The notes beneath the pieces are model-generated. The model ran no database searches. It saw only the letters and a program-made list of their open reading frames with translations, and had not been told where the DNA came from. Positions 25,357-32,551 of a stretch of DNA of 32,930 nt are shown piece after piece (position 1 is the stretch's first letter; every line of letters starts with the position of its first letter). The translations under genes were made by a program, and so were the position numbers. The stretch lies in assembly GCA_039029195.1 (NCBI GenBank), contig JBCCGR010000052.1:1-32930 (forward strand), given 5' to 3'. This DNA is from JBCCGR01 sp039029195. Lineage in GTDB: Bacteria > Pseudomonadota > Alphaproteobacteria > Rhizobiales > Rhizobiaceae.

Positions 25357-25797
25357 ATGAGAACCGCGCTCAAGGACACTGGATTAGCTTCTCCTATGCT
25401 ATTTCTATGTGTAGCGGTTTTTCTAGGGTCGGCTGGCTCATCGCGGTCCGAGTCAGCCGACCTGACCCTTGATCTCAATCGGGTTGAGCAAACACAGGCT
25501 GGGTGTCAAATCAGCTTTGTTGTGCGCAATGGGCTTGGCGTTTCGATCTCCAAGCTGGCCCTCGAACTGGGCTTCTTCAATAAGGATGAGTTGTTGGAGA
25601 GGCTCAGTTCGTTGGACTTTCGCGATGCTCCCAAGGGCAAAAGCCGAGTTCGCCAGTTTTCGCTGGCGGATGTTCGCTGCGACGCGTTGAAGCGAATTCT
25701 CATCAACGATGTGGCTTTGTGGGAAGGGCCAGGCAGAACAGCCTGTCTTGGGGCGCTGAAACCACTCAACCGGACGACTATTGAATTCTCGGGATAG
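25357..25797 (+). CDS. Uncharacterised secreted protein of heme operon
   Basis: A 146-residue protein with an N-terminal signal peptide (hydrophobic residues about 13-27, then SSRSESADL) and a mature part likely rich in beta strands (GCQISFVVRNGLGVSISKLALELGFFN). Three mature-part cysteines (GCQ, RCDAL, ACLG) could form a periplasmic disulfide. It begins three bases after the repaired receptor stop and ends just before exbB, so it is co-transcribed with the heme transport energy system. I do not recognise a family. A periplasmic accessory role between receptor and ExbB is inferred only from position. Confidence 0.75.
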   Translation: MRTALKDTGLASPMLFLCVAVFLGSAGSSRSESADLTLDLNRVEQTQAGCQISFVVRNGLGVSISKLALELGFFNKDELLERLSSLDFRDAPKGKSRVRQFSLADVRCDALKRILINDVALWEGPGRTACLGALKPLNRTTIEFSG

Positions 25798-25802
25798 TTT
25801 CG

Positions 25803-26501
25803 ATGGCGACTTTGTGGACTACTATCGCCAGCTTCATCAGCCTGGGCGGGCCGGTGGTTGTGCTTCTCCTTTTGCTGTCGGTTGTCGCTGTTGCACTGAG
25901 CCTGCTCAAGATATTCCAGTTCCGACTGGAACGCGTGGGGCGTCACAAGACTGTAAGAAACGCGGTGCTCCATTGGCAATCAGGTCAAAAAAGTGAAGCA
26001 AAGCACCAACTGAACGCATCGGCAGGCATCCTCTCTGACATTGTAAAAATTGCCATCGATGGCATTGATCGCAGGAAATTGCACCGGGAGGAAATTGACG
26101 AAGCCGTTGCTGTCACTGCAACAAATCGACTGCACAAGCTGCAGTCAGGATTTCGTGTTCTAGATTTCATATCCCAGATCGCTCCTCTGCTGGGCCTGTT
26201 TGGAACCGTGCTTGGGATGATTGAGGCTTTTCAAAAGCTTCAGGGTGCTGGATCGGTTGTGGATCCGGCAATCCTTGCGGGTGGCATCTGGGTCGCGCTT
26301 CTCACGACAGCCGTCGGTCTGGCAGTCGCGATGCCGGTTTCACTGATTCTCACTTGGCTGGAATCTCGTATCGAAAACGAACGGGTTTCAATTGAAACCA
26401 ACGTATCCGGAATTCTGAACACGGTATTGCAGCGTGATACCGAGCCTCAAAACTCCGCTCAGTCGGATGGTTCAAACCTGGCACTGGCCCATGCAAATTG
26501 A
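25803..26501 (+). CDS. exbB: ExbB/TolQ-type proton channel protein
   Basis: Inner-membrane subunit of the TonB energising motor, 232 residues. It has three membrane helices: one near the N terminus (about 15-38) and two in the C-terminal half (about 120-145 and 160-185). The family segment LLGLFGTVLGMIEAF is clear, and the second half has ILAGGIWVALLTTAVGLAVAMPV. It overlaps the first exbD by 11 bases. Confidence 0.93.
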   Translation: MATLWTTIASFISLGGPVVVLLLLLSVVAVALSLLKIFQFRLERVGRHKTVRNAVLHWQSGQKSEAKHQLNASAGILSDIVKIAIDGIDRRKLHREEIDEAVAVTATNRLHKLQSGFRVLDFISQIAPLLGLFGTVLGMIEAFQKLQGAGSVVDPAILAGGIWVALLTTAVGLAVAMPVSLILTWLESRIENERVSIETNVSGILNTVLQRDTEPQNSAQSDGSNLALAHAN

Positions 26502-26874
26502 TCTTGCAATCAAACCAAGACGGCGGCTGTCGCTGACATCACTCATTGATGTGATATTTTTGCTTTTGCTGTTTTTCATGCTGTCCTCAACCTTCACGCG
26601 ATTTGCAGACGTCGAATTGGTTGCGGGTCGATCGGGGCAGACCATCGTCAGCGAATTGCCAAAAATTCTAATAGTTCTCGATGGTGACAGTTGGGGGGTC
26701 AATGGGGTTCGTCTTCCTCGCGACGACGCCATCGAACTGCTGGTCAGCAAGACCGAGGAAGCACATTCAACCGCGGTCGTGCTGGTGCGCGGCAAAACGG
26801 ACGCACAACAGCTCGTTTCCGCAGTTGAAACCCTTCACAAGCTCGAAGGTTTGAGGTTTTCCGTTGCCAGGTAG
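26491..26874 (+). CDS. exbD: ExbD-type transport protein, first copy
   Basis: About 127 residues with one N-terminal membrane helix and a periplasmic domain. The helix carries the essential proton-pathway aspartate, Asp20 in LTSLIDVIFLLLLFFML. The periplasmic part ends with the usual VVLVRGKTDAQQLVSAVETL. ATG 26491 overlaps exbB and gives the normal short cytoplasmic tail; the open frame begins at 26434. It is followed directly by a second exbD-like gene that lacks this Asp. Confidence 0.9.
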   Translation: MQIDLAIKPRRRLSLTSLIDVIFLLLLFFMLSSTFTRFADVELVAGRSGQTIVSELPKILIVLDGDSWGVNGVRLPRDDAIELLVSKTEEAHSTAVVLVRGKTDAQQLVSAVETLHKLEGLRFSVAR

Positions 26875-27266
26875 GTCATTTAAATTGTGGCGACCGGCAA
26901 GGCGCGCAAAGCAGGAAAACACGATTGCACTGATAAACATCGTGTTTTTGATGCTGATATTCTTTCTTGTGGCTGGTTCGCTGACACCACCGATCGACAA
27001 GGATGTGGAACTGGTTGAAACGGTAGTGGCCATTCCAGTTCCCCCCCCCAGATGCGCTCACTCTGCATGGTGATGGTCACCTGAGCTATCGCGGCAAAAC
27101 CACATCCGCTGAGGACTACATCCTCCATCACGTAAAAGCCGGTGAGGCAGTGCGACTTCTCACCGACCGGACGGTTAAGGCAGACAAGCTGCTGCAGGTT
27201 GCGGCGAAATTGAGAGATGGAGGAGCATCCAGCGTTCGGGTCATCTCGAAACGGGTGATCAAGTGA
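26864..27266 (+). CDS. exbD: Second ExbD-like protein, frameshifted at C9 tract
   Basis: The N-terminal part has the ExbD helix (NTIALINIVFLMLIFFLVAGS), but the usual Asp is Asn25. At nine consecutive C (27041-27049) the frame shifts and stops after 69 codons. With eight C the frame runs on through PDALTLHGDGHLSYRGKTT and AVRLLTDRTVKADKLLQVAAK to TGA 27264-27266, overlapping the tonB start, as an ordinary ExbD periplasmic domain of about 133 residues in total. The start is TTG 26864, overlapping the first exbD. The C tract may be an assembly error, a fixed lesion or a slippage switch. Confidence 0.8.
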
Positions 27267-28717
27267 GTTTTGGCGCGCGACACTGGCTGACTGCGGGGCT
27301 TGCTTCTCTTGCGATCCACGTAGCTGTCGCCGTTCCCTTTATCAAAAGTGATGACCAGGTACAGATTGCCGGCGCAGCAGCCATTCAGGTGGCGATGCTG
27401 GGTGACTCACTTGCTGATCAGTTGGCAGCGGGCGTGCCGGATGTTTCACAACCGTTGCAGGAACCGGCCGTTGAGCCGGCGATTCAGCCAGAAGCGCTCG
27501 ACTCGGTTGTCCCTTCACCGAAAACCATTTTGAGCAAAGCAGACATTCAACCCACTGATACCGCACCAATACAAAGCGCCAAACCGCTTGAGCCTTCAAC
27601 AACGAGTCAAACCGCAGCGCTGACCTCGACAAGTCCGAGTTTGATTGCCTCAGAAACACCGCCGGTGATCCCGACGACATCAGCGCCGGTTCAACAGCAA
27701 TCCAGCACACCACCGTCATCAAAACCGGTTCAGCCATCCACATCAACTGCTGTTGAGGCCGCGACTACCCTCAAGATGGGCACTTCTTCATCGCCGAAAG
27801 CCAAACCTCTTGAAGCCTCGCCACCATCGCAATCCACTCCCATCGAAAGCATCAATGCAACGGCGGGTGAAACCCTCGTGGTGCTGTCCAAATCAGCATC
27901 AGATGTGCGGATGCCCGAAAAAGCCCCCAGTCAGCCCAATAAAACGAAAATTCTGCAATCGACTGAAGCGAAGCCGGATAGGAGCACTGTAAACCCAACA
28001 ACCACATCAACGTCAGAACCGGCAAAACAGTTGGCTTCTGACAAGACGCGGCAGATTGCGTCTCTACTGCTTGAACCTCAAATTTCGACGGTTCCGGTGC
28101 CAACAATCAAACCGGTTGAAAAGCCGAAGAAGAAGTCTGCGCCGGTTCGTAAACAGCCGAGCAAGAAAAAGGCCGCGGTCAAACCAAAGCGCAAGACAGC
28201 GTCAAAAAGAACTGTAAAGAACACCAAATCGGTTTCAAAGCAGCGCACCAAGCCAGCCAAAACGAAAAGGCCAGCCTCCAGAAAGAAGCGCCAACTGAAA
28301 CGGTCGACACGCTCGAAGTCCGGGCGTGGTGGAAAGTCTGCCTCAAACAATAAACGGGGCGAGGCAAGCGGCAAGAGATCGGGACGTGCAGCAAGAAGCA
28401 GCAAGAAAAAGGGACGGAAAAACCAGGCATCCGGCAATGCGAACGTCACCAACTATAAAGGCAAGCTGCACCGTAAAATTGTTCGACGGTTTCGACCGGG
28501 GAGAATTCGCAAAGCCTCCCGCGATGTGATTGTGCGCTTTGTTGTGAAGCGCAATGGCAACGTGGGCTCCGTTCGTGTTTCGCGCAGTTCGGGATCGGCT
28601 AAGTTGGACGCAGCCGCGCTTCAAGCCGTTAGAAGAGCCGCACCATTTCCACCACTTCCGCGAAATTACTCACGGGGATCGCTGTCAGTCAGCGTTCCAA
28701 TGAATGTTCGCGGATAG
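27263..28717 (+). CDS. tonB: TonB family protein with long basic linker
   Basis: Links the ExbB/ExbD motor to the heme receptor. The 484 residues are about twice the usual length. The N-terminal helix (about 8-27) contains S15-L-A-I-H19, the SxxxH pattern TonB needs for coupling. Residues about 60-285 are a Pro/Ser/Thr-rich spacer. Residues 286-396 are extremely basic (about 44 Lys/Arg and two Glu in the first 102). Residues 397-484 are the TonB C-terminal domain (HRKIVRRFRP, GNVGSVRVSRSSGSAKLDAA, PFPPLP). It starts with GTG overlapping the exbD2 stop. Confidence 0.9.
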   Translation: MSFGARHWLTAGLASLAIHVAVAVPFIKSDDQVQIAGAAAIQVAMLGDSLADQLAAGVPDVSQPLQEPAVEPAIQPEALDSVVPSPKTILSKADIQPTDTAPIQSAKPLEPSTTSQTAALTSTSPSLIASETPPVIPTTSAPVQQQSSTPPSSKPVQPSTSTAVEAATTLKMGTSSSPKAKPLEASPPSQSTPIESINATAGETLVVLSKSASDVRMPEKAPSQPNKTKILQSTEAKPDRSTVNPTTTSTSEPAKQLASDKTRQIASLLLEPQISTVPVPTIKPVEKPKKKSAPVRKQPSKKKAAVKPKRKTASKRTVKNTKSVSKQRTKPAKTKRPASRKKRQLKRSTRSKSGRGGKSASNNKRGEASGKRSGRAARSSKKKGRKNQASGNANVTNYKGKLHRKIVRRFRPGRIRKASRDVIVRFVVKRNGNVGSVRVSRSSGSAKLDAAALQAVRRAAPFPPLPRNYSRGSLSVSVPMNVRG

Positions 28718-28782
28718 GCCGCAAACCCATGGGCTGTCTCGTCATTCACTATTGATTTTCGCAACATCAGGAAGGAGCAACA

Positions 28783-29097
28783 ATGTACATCGCCATGAAT
28801 CGCTTCAAGGTTAAATCCGGCTCGGAAAAGGCATTCGAAGCGGTCTGGAAAAACCGCTCTTCAACGCTGGATGAAATGAACGGTTTTGTTCGTTCCCATC
28901 TTCTGCGTGGACCAGAAAATGAAGATGAAGGCTATACCCTGTTTGCCTCCCACACTGAATGGATGTCGAAGCAGGACTTCATCGACTGGACGCGATCGCA
29001 GAACTTTCGTGATGCGCACAAGAATGCCGGGCAAAACAAAGTCAACTATATTGGCCATCCGGAATTTGAAGGCTTCGAAGCCGTCACAGGCGCCTGA
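28783..29097 (+). CDS. IsdG/HmuQ-like heme-degrading monooxygenase
   Basis: A 104-residue ABM-fold (dimeric ferredoxin-like) protein. The Asn-Trp-His set typical of IsdG-type heme oxygenases is present as Asn6 (MNRF), Trp69 (FIDWTRS) and His79 (RDAHKN), and FEAVWKNR fits the first helix. These enzymes open heme to release iron. AAGGAG lies seven bases before the ATG. It follows tonB by 65 bases on the same strand and would complete the pathway from heme uptake to iron release. Antibiotic-biosynthesis monooxygenase is the general family label, but the residues and context favour heme. Confidence 0.82.
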   Translation: MYIAMNRFKVKSGSEKAFEAVWKNRSSTLDEMNGFVRSHLLRGPENEDEGYTLFASHTEWMSKQDFIDWTRSQNFRDAHKNAGQNKVNYIGHPEFEGFEAVTGA

Positions 29098-29112
29098 AAT
29101 CAAAGACCATAC

Positions 29113-30102
29113 TCAACGATGGACCAGCACAGCCGTCAACGCTTCCCGTGCCTTGTGGAGATGGCGCAGGCCAATCTCGAAAATTTCTACAATCGGACGC
29201 AGGTAGAGGACTTTCAGGCTCGCATCCGATGATTGCTCGGACTCATCTAGACCAAATTGTAGGTCTCGCTCTGGTTCTGAAATGTGCAAGGACCCAAACA
29301 TCCAGTCCCAGATGGCGAGCGCTGCCCCAAAATTCTTGTCAAAATGCTCTTCCGCCGTTGAGTGATGCAGCTGGTGCTGCGATGGCGAAATGAAGACGTG
29401 TTCAAGCCAGGGCCAGTAAGCGATGTTGATGTGGGAATGGCGCAGGTTCGAACCGGTAACATGAAAAACGAACACAAGAATGTTCACACCCACAACCGTG
29501 TAAAGATCCACCGAACTGCCAAACAAAAAGAAAAACACCGACAGCGTGAGACCCTGAGCGAAGACGCTACGCAATGCGTAGAGCAGACCTTCGAGCGGGT
29601 GAACACGGTAGACGGTGACGGGCGTCAGGGTCTCGGCAGAGTGATGCACCTTGTGGATCGCCCAGAGCATGGGGAACCGGTGCATCCAGCGATGAACGAG
29701 ATATTTCGACAGATCATCGACCAGAAACATGCTCAGCGAAAAGAGGGCAATGACCACGCCCTGGTTCACATTGCTCCAATATCCCTGCGGAATGAAACTC
29801 TGATTGTGCAGCCCGATATAGATCGCCGTGCCAATGGCGAGTTTGGTGATCAAAAGAGGCGATATCAGCAGCGAGAAAAACCGATTGATGACGAAAATTT
29901 TGTAGTCGGCAATTGCGGACGCGGAAAAGAATACGCGCCTGTCAAACAGGCGGGACGATGCCTTTGAGAGCGACGTGCGTTTGATGAAAATGAGCCACAA
30001 AAAGGCAATCAACAAAGAAAGAAAAAGATAGCCGACAAAGATACGTTTCCCGGGATCGGCAAAATCAACGAATACAATCGCTATCTGATTGAAGAAATCC
30101 AC
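29113..30102 (-). CDS. Sterol desaturase/fatty acid hydroxylase family protein
   Basis: An integral-membrane di-iron enzyme of about 329 residues. The histidine clusters are visible: HRWMH, HKVHHSAE, RHSHI and HQLHHS in the expected order, within four or more hydrophobic segments. Members insert oxygen or double bonds into lipids or sterol-like substrates; the substrate here is unknown. I place the start at GTG 30102, which begins the first hydrophobic part; the frame runs up to 30237, but that part would translate a hairpin-rich leader. It converges with the monooxygenase gene and lies downstream of the DUF4856 gene, separated by four hairpins. Confidence 0.8.
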   Translation of the reverse strand: MDFFNQIAIVFVDFADPGKRIFVGYLFLSLLIAFLWLIFIKRTSLSKASSRLFDRRVFFSASAIADYKIFVINRFFSLLISPLLITKLAIGTAIYIGLHNQSFIPQGYWSNVNQGVVIALFSLSMFLVDDLSKYLVHRWMHRFPMLWAIHKVHHSAETLTPVTVYRVHPLEGLLYALRSVFAQGLTLSVFFFLFGSSVDLYTVVGVNILVFVFHVTGSNLRHSHINIAYWPWLEHVFISPSQHQLHHSTAEEHFDKNFGAALAIWDWMFGSLHISEPERDLQFGLDESEQSSDASLKVLYLRPIVEIFEIGLRHLHKAREALTAVLVHR

Positions 30103-30124
30103 GATCCATTCCGGGCAAAGAGTT

Positions 30125-30257
30125 CGGGTGGTGCAGGAAGCACCACCCGGTGTTTTACCAGAGGGATTTGAAGAGCTCAAAATCCCTCTGTAGGTGACGA
30201 GCCGACCGGCGCTTATGCGCCGCTCTCGCGAAGGCACTCGAACATTGTTCGAGTTGC
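30125..30257. terminator. Tandem hairpins downstream of DUF4856 gene
   Basis: In 133 bases there are four stem-loops: CGGGTGGTGC/GCACCACCCG (30125-30149, loop AGGAA), CAGAGGGATTT/AAATCCCTCTG (30159-30190), CGGCGC/GCGCCG (30207-30222) and an ACTCGAACA/TGTTCGAGT stem extended by GGC/GCC with one bulge (30234-30257). The last lies 16 bases after the DUF4856 stop on the minus strand and could terminate that transcript or protect its 3' end. Confidence 0.55.
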
Positions 30258-30272
30258 CGTGGGCGAAGAGGT

Positions 30273-31673
30273 TTAGTCGGTTTCAGCGTTCAGATCGGTG
30301 TCGAGTTTCTCAGCCAGAGCGGCCAGATCACCCGTTGCATCGTTCTTCAGCGCCTTGAGACCGAACTTGGTAGCCAGCATTTTCTGGAGCTTCAGCATGT
30401 GAAGCTGATAGTCACTCCACGCTTTACGGCGATCCATAACGAAGTTGCCATCGCCATCGAGGCCCGTGACGATCTTGTTGTTCATGGTCACAGGACTGAA
30501 ACCAATCAGCTTGTTCATCTCAACAGCGGTTTCACCGAGATTTGTCTTCCCGGCCTGCAGAGCCATAGAAAAGCCCTTCAGTTCACCCCAATGCTTAGCA
30601 TAGTCGCGATATATTTTGGCCTTTTTGGCTTCGTCCTTTTCAGCGCCAAGCTTGGCGATGTCCTTGTAGACGGAACCGGCGTATTTGAAGGTTGCTTCAG
30701 CAAGAACCTTTTCCCAGTTCGAAGTAATGTTTGCGGCATGCTTCTGAACGGCGGCAAGCTGGTCGGCGGAGAGGTTTTCACCTTTTGCGGATGTGATCAC
30801 CTTACGGCCTTCGATGAACGAACCAACAATGGCTTCCATATATTTGGTGCCGGATTTGTCAGCATCGGCTGCATAGTAGGCAGGGCCGAAAACCATCTCG
30901 GTTTTCAAATCAACAACGCCATCGCCATTGGCATCAGCAAGACCGAGGTCTTTCAGTTTTGAAACGCCATAGTTGTCATTCGCTGAGAGCGAAAGGGAGT
31001 GAGCGGCGGCACCAAAATAGCCGAATGCTTCGTCCCAGGAATGTTCCTTGCCGGTGTAATGCGCACCGTCCTTGTATGGCTTACCGTTCGGCTTGTTGTC
31101 AGCCTGCATCTTCTCATCAAGATAGTTGTCGACGGCCTGATTGAACGGAACGGCGCCCATGGTGTATTTCGAAATCAGCTGACCCCAGTCGAAGCCAGTT
31201 TCAGCATCGAAGCCGCCCTTGGATTTTGCAGCGTGCTTGAACATGTGCAGGATGACTTCCTTACCGGTCTTGTTGCCAGGCCATGCAGGCATCGCACCGT
31301 TGTAGAACTTACCTTCAAGGTTTGCGCCACCGGAGATTTCGCCCATCGTTTTCTGCTTGATGGGGAAGCCGTCTTTGCTCTTCGGATCGACAATCGGCAG
31401 ATCACCATCCTTGCCGTTGTAGTACTTCAGCAACTGGGCTTCGACTTCAGCAGCATTTCCGCCACCGTCACCCTTGCCAGCAAGCTTCTTGAGGCTTTTC
31501 TCCAAAACGTGGCGAGCAATCTGTCCGGAATAGGAAACAGAGTTTTTCTTGTCACCTGAATAGCTTTTCAGGGTGACTGGATAGGGGCCGTAGCTGTTGT
31601 CGGCATAAGCCGTGCCGACAAATGCAACGGATGCAAGCAAAAGCGTGCAACCGCGAAGGGTGAGTTTACGCAT
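30273..31673 (-). CDS. Secreted DUF4856 (imelysin-like) protein
   Basis: A 466-residue exported protein with a clear signal peptide (MRKLTLRGCTLLLASVAFVG, cleavage after AYA). The mature part is helical and fits DUF4856, a relative of imelysin-type iron-regulated proteins: an early SGQIARHVLEKSLKKL helix, EAIVGSFIEGRKVI, and late KAWSDYQLHMLKLQKML. Two EF-hand-like loops, ANGDGVVDLKTE and LDGDGNFVMDRRKAW, probably bind calcium. Lys-rich composition suggests a periplasmic or surface location. A candidate iron box lies about 75 bases upstream. Iron or heme binding is inferred from family and context only. Confidence 0.75.
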   Translation of the reverse strand: MRKLTLRGCTLLLASVAFVGTAYADNSYGPYPVTLKSYSGDKKNSVSYSGQIARHVLEKSLKKLAGKGDGGGNAAEVEAQLLKYYNGKDGDLPIVDPKSKDGFPIKQKTMGEISGGANLEGKFYNGAMPAWPGNKTGKEVILHMFKHAAKSKGGFDAETGFDWGQLISKYTMGAVPFNQAVDNYLDEKMQADNKPNGKPYKDGAHYTGKEHSWDEAFGYFGAAAHSLSLSANDNYGVSKLKDLGLADANGDGVVDLKTEMVFGPAYYAADADKSGTKYMEAIVGSFIEGRKVITSAKGENLSADQLAAVQKHAANITSNWEKVLAEATFKYAGSVYKDIAKLGAEKDEAKKAKIYRDYAKHWGELKGFSMALQAGKTNLGETAVEMNKLIGFSPVTMNNKIVTGLDGDGNFVMDRRKAWSDYQLHMLKLQKMLATKFGLKALKNDATGDLAALAEKLDTDLNAETD

Positions 31674-31745
31674 GGGGAGAACCTCTCGTTATTAAGGAGT
31701 TTGAAACTCAGGAATTTCAGAACTTAATTGAAAAACAAGAGGCTC

Positions 31746-31760
31746 AAAGTCAAGTATATT
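31746..31760. promoter_or_regulatory. Candidate iron-box half upstream of DUF4856 gene
   Basis: On the minus strand AATATACTTGACTTT matches the motif seen at rirA (AATACTTGACTATAAAA), including the -35-like TTGACT. It lies 73-87 bases before the DUF4856 start. The right half of the palindrome is poor, so confidence is low. Confidence 0.4.
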
Positions 31761-31794
31761 CCTCGGAAATTTGATCAACGTTTGGCAATTCAGG

Positions 31795-31947
31795 ATGGAT
31801 ACGGACCGATCGAAGGTCCATCAGCGTACTGACTCATCCAACGACAGCGTTTGCGAACAATTATCTGCAGAGTGGAGCAAAACACTCTGTACACCTTGCA
31901 GGAAATTCCGTGAGGTGGGGAACGACTTAGTTCGCAGTTTCGGCTAG
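31795..31947 (+). CDS. Possible small ORF, 50 aa, doubtful
   Basis: ATG 31795 opens a 50-codon frame to TAG 31945 with a CTPC motif near its middle. AGG is directly before the ATG, too close for a normal ribosome site. Overlapping it in another frame, 31914-32095, is a start-less open stretch ending at TGA that also looks protein-like (including VIAPYEGDWTNKQII) and may be the tail of a decayed gene. Neither matches a family I know. The two together suggest a gene remnant rather than a working small gene. Confidence 0.2.
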   Translation: MDTDRSKVHQRTDSSNDSVCEQLSAEWSKTLCTPCRKFREVGNDLVRSFG

Positions 31948-32103
31948 ATGTTTCTGCGGTAATTGCTCATTCAACTTGGATTCCGTGTCAGGCAGACCCA
32001 GAGTTTCAATATTTTGTGAGGGGTGGGCACGTCATTGCCCCTTACGAAGGTGACTGGACAAACAAGCAGATCATTCGAACGGCCCTACTGAAATGACTGG
32101 TGG

Positions 32104-32142
32104 GAAGTTGGGTGGGGAAAATCCCACACATCGCCCAACTTC
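32104..32142. terminator. Compound hairpin before tRNA fragment
   Basis: GAAGTTGGG pairs with CCCAACTTC over nine bases and encloses a smaller TGGG/CCCA stem. It lies about ten bases after the open stretch ending at 32095 and 33 bases before the tRNA-Ser fragment. It could terminate transcription in either direction, but there is no long T run. Confidence 0.4.
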
Positions 32143-32174
32143 ATCATAATATTCAATAACTTATAAAATTATTC

Positions 32175-32210
32175 TGGCGGACAGGGTGGGATTCGAACCC
32201 ACGGTACGCT
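32175..32210 (-). tRNA. tRNA-Ser 3'-end fragment, candidate att site
   Basis: On the minus strand, GTGGGTTCGAATCCCAC is a complete T arm, followed by CCTGTCCGCCA: the acceptor 3' half with encoded CCA. This is the 3' end of a tRNA-Ser. To the right, where the anticodon arm and the 5' acceptor half (GGACAGG) should be, neither is present, so only about 36 bases survive. The first 15 bases recur at 2922-2936. A tRNA 3' fragment without its body is the usual footprint of tyrosine-integrase insertion, with the intact gene expected at the other end of the element. Confidence 0.75.
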
Positions 32211-32480
32211 TGTTTAAAAGCATTCATGAACAACAAGGTAACATGTGTTTCGTTGACAGGCAATAAGTGCTTACGCTGCGAACACGTACATAAGTTTTAT
32301 GTTACACACGATTTACAGGACGTTCTAAATTGTAGGTTATAGGTAGTCAAAAACGTTTAAATAACTTGTGGAGAAGTGCATCTGTTTATCTCCACAATTA
32401 TAGTTTCAAAAGAATTACTATTCATAAAAGTATGAATACTGCAAAATATTACGTTTTGTGTATTAATTAATACGGGATCA
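32211..32480. other. AT-rich non-coding DNA with inverted repeats
   Basis: No gene is visible. Two inverted repeats stand out: GTAACAT (32238-32244) with ATGTTAC (32299-32305), and TTGTGGAGA (32366-32374) with TCTCCACAA (32389-32397). The AT content rises sharply relative to the iron region, so this stretch probably belongs to a different DNA source that begins at the tRNA fragment. Confidence 0.45.
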
Positions 32481-32485
32481 ATTTT

Positions 32486-32551
32486 TGCGATACTTATTTT
32501 TGCGAACCGAGGACGAAAAAAGCTGCATTCTGTGATACTTATTCTTGCGAA
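32486..32551. repeat. Iteron-like direct repeats
   Basis: TGCGATACTTATTTTTGCGAA (32486-32506) and TGTGATACTTATTCTTGCGAA (32531-32551) agree at 19 of 21 positions and are 45 bases apart, about four helix turns. Shorter relatives (TTTGCGA, TTTTTACGATA, ATTTTTGTGAA) follow to about 32770. Such spaced repeats in AT-rich DNA resemble iterons of a plasmid-type origin, but no replication gene lies within the window. Confidence 0.45.

Noticed and set aside
25354..25472. C-terminal extension of the heme receptor frame past 25353
   Set aside because: It arises only because of the one-base shift, overlaps the next gene and bears no resemblance to a barrel strand.
32175..32270. A complete tRNA-Ser gene on the minus strand
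   Set aside because: The T arm and acceptor 3' half are perfect, but no anticodon arm, D arm or matching 5' acceptor GGACAGG follows.
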